13,404 nucleotides of DNA from an uncultured beta proteobacterium (lineage in GTDB: Bacteria; Pseudomonadota; Gammaproteobacteria; Burkholderiales; Burkholderiaceae_B): NCBI GenBank assembly GCA_903929925.1, contig CAIYWO010000121.1:1-13404 (forward strand), read 5' to 3'. Positions within the stretch are counted from its first letter, which is position 1; each line of letters begins with the position of its first letter. Made by a program: the position numbers and the translations under genes. Shown piece by piece: positions 12,995 to 13,404 of this stretch. The notes beneath the pieces are model-generated. The model saw only the letters and a list, made by a program, of their open reading frames with translations. It ran no database searches and was not told the DNA's origin.

Positions 12995-13404
12995 ATGACT
13001 TCTGTCTCGACTCGCGAGCTCTGTGCTTGGTTAGACACCACACTCAACGCCGCGTCATTCAAAGACTATTGCCCAAATGGTCTGCAGGTTGAGGGTCGCG
13101 GACAAGTGTCCCATATTATCGCGGGCGTGACCGCAAGTCAGGCATTGATCGATGCTGCTATTGAGCGTGGTGCCGATGCCTTACTCGTGCACCATGGTTG
13201 GTTTTGGCGAAATGACGACCCACGCGTGCGTGGCATGTTTCGCACTCGGCTTGCCGCACTCCTGGCAGCAAACATCAATTTAATCGCCTACCACCTGCCT
13301 CTTGATGCACATCCAACGCTGGGCAATAACGCACAGCTCGCCTCGCGCTTAGGTCTGGTGGCGGACCGGGACCCCTCAAATCTGATTTGGCTAGGCTCCA
13401 TGCC
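12995..13404 (+). CDS. Nif3-like dinuclear metal-binding protein (5' part only)
   Basis: The first 136 codons of a Nif3/YbgI family gene, which runs past the window end (family length about 250 residues). Family signatures: DYCPNGLQVEG (24-34), LVHHGWFW with His66-His67, and AYHLPLDAH with Asp104, which correspond to metal ligands His63, His64 and Asp101 of E. coli YbgI, followed by GNNAQLASRLGL. The family forms a hexameric ring with a dinuclear metal site and is often labelled GTP cyclohydrolase I type 2, but its real reaction is not settled. The start ATG has AGGAAAA (12986-12992) immediately before it. It is divergent from the protease gene, so any promoter of its own must lie inside the 5' end of that gene. 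Confidence 0.93.
   Translation, partial: MTSVSTRELCAWLDTTLNAASFKDYCPNGLQVEGRGQVSHIIAGVTASQALIDAAIERGADALLVHHGWFWRNDDPRVRGMFRTRLAALLAANINLIAYHLPLDAHPTLGNNAQLASRLGLVADRDPSNLIWLGSM

Overview
This window is core chromosome from a betaproteobacterium, most likely a member of the Burkholderiales. The evidence is the gene order (mla end, ABC-2 pair, ibaG, murA, a compact hisGDBHAFIE run, HIT hydrolase, tatABC, DegS/AlgW-like protease, Nif3), a short-form HisG, and separate hisI and hisE genes. GC content looks like the mid-50s percent by eye. I see no mobile element, CRISPR array, tRNA or rRNA, and no clear signs of recent transfer.

Left part (1-3451): the 3' end of mlaC (phospholipid-binding periplasmic protein), then an ABC-2 ATPase and permease of the YadG/YadH type, then ibaG (BolA family) and murA (first committed step of peptidoglycan synthesis). 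The theme is the cell envelope. In E. coli mlaB sits between mlaC and ibaG. Here that place is taken by the ABC pair and no STAS-domain gene is visible.

Middle part (3462-9099): hisG, hisD, hisB, hisH, hisA, hisF, hisI and hisE, packed with 4-base overlaps or very short gaps. Together they encode every step from PRPP+ATP to histidine except the aminotransferase HisC and the phosphatase for histidinol phosphate. hisC, often found between hisD and hisB in this group, is absent; a 70-base gap with a possible -10 box lies there. HisG is the short form, which needs a HisZ partner encoded elsewhere.

Right part (9149-13404): a HIT-family hydrolase and tatA, tatB, tatC (twin-arginine protein export) finish the co-directional run. 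A 153-base AT-rich spacer follows, then a small XRE-type regulator gene with a probable operator-like inverted repeat just before its ribosome binding site. It converges on a minus-strand gene for a membrane-anchored, single-PDZ trypsin-like protease. A Nif3-family gene diverges from the protease gene with only 18 bases between the start codons and runs off the end of the window.

No new multi-gene system is evident. The least expected signal is a perfect 13-bp inverted repeat inside the linker region of tatB, which lies beside short tandem codon repeats and could form a strong mRNA hairpin between the TatB core and tatC. Secondary points are the missing hisC, the missing mlaB, and the regulator with its candidate operator.
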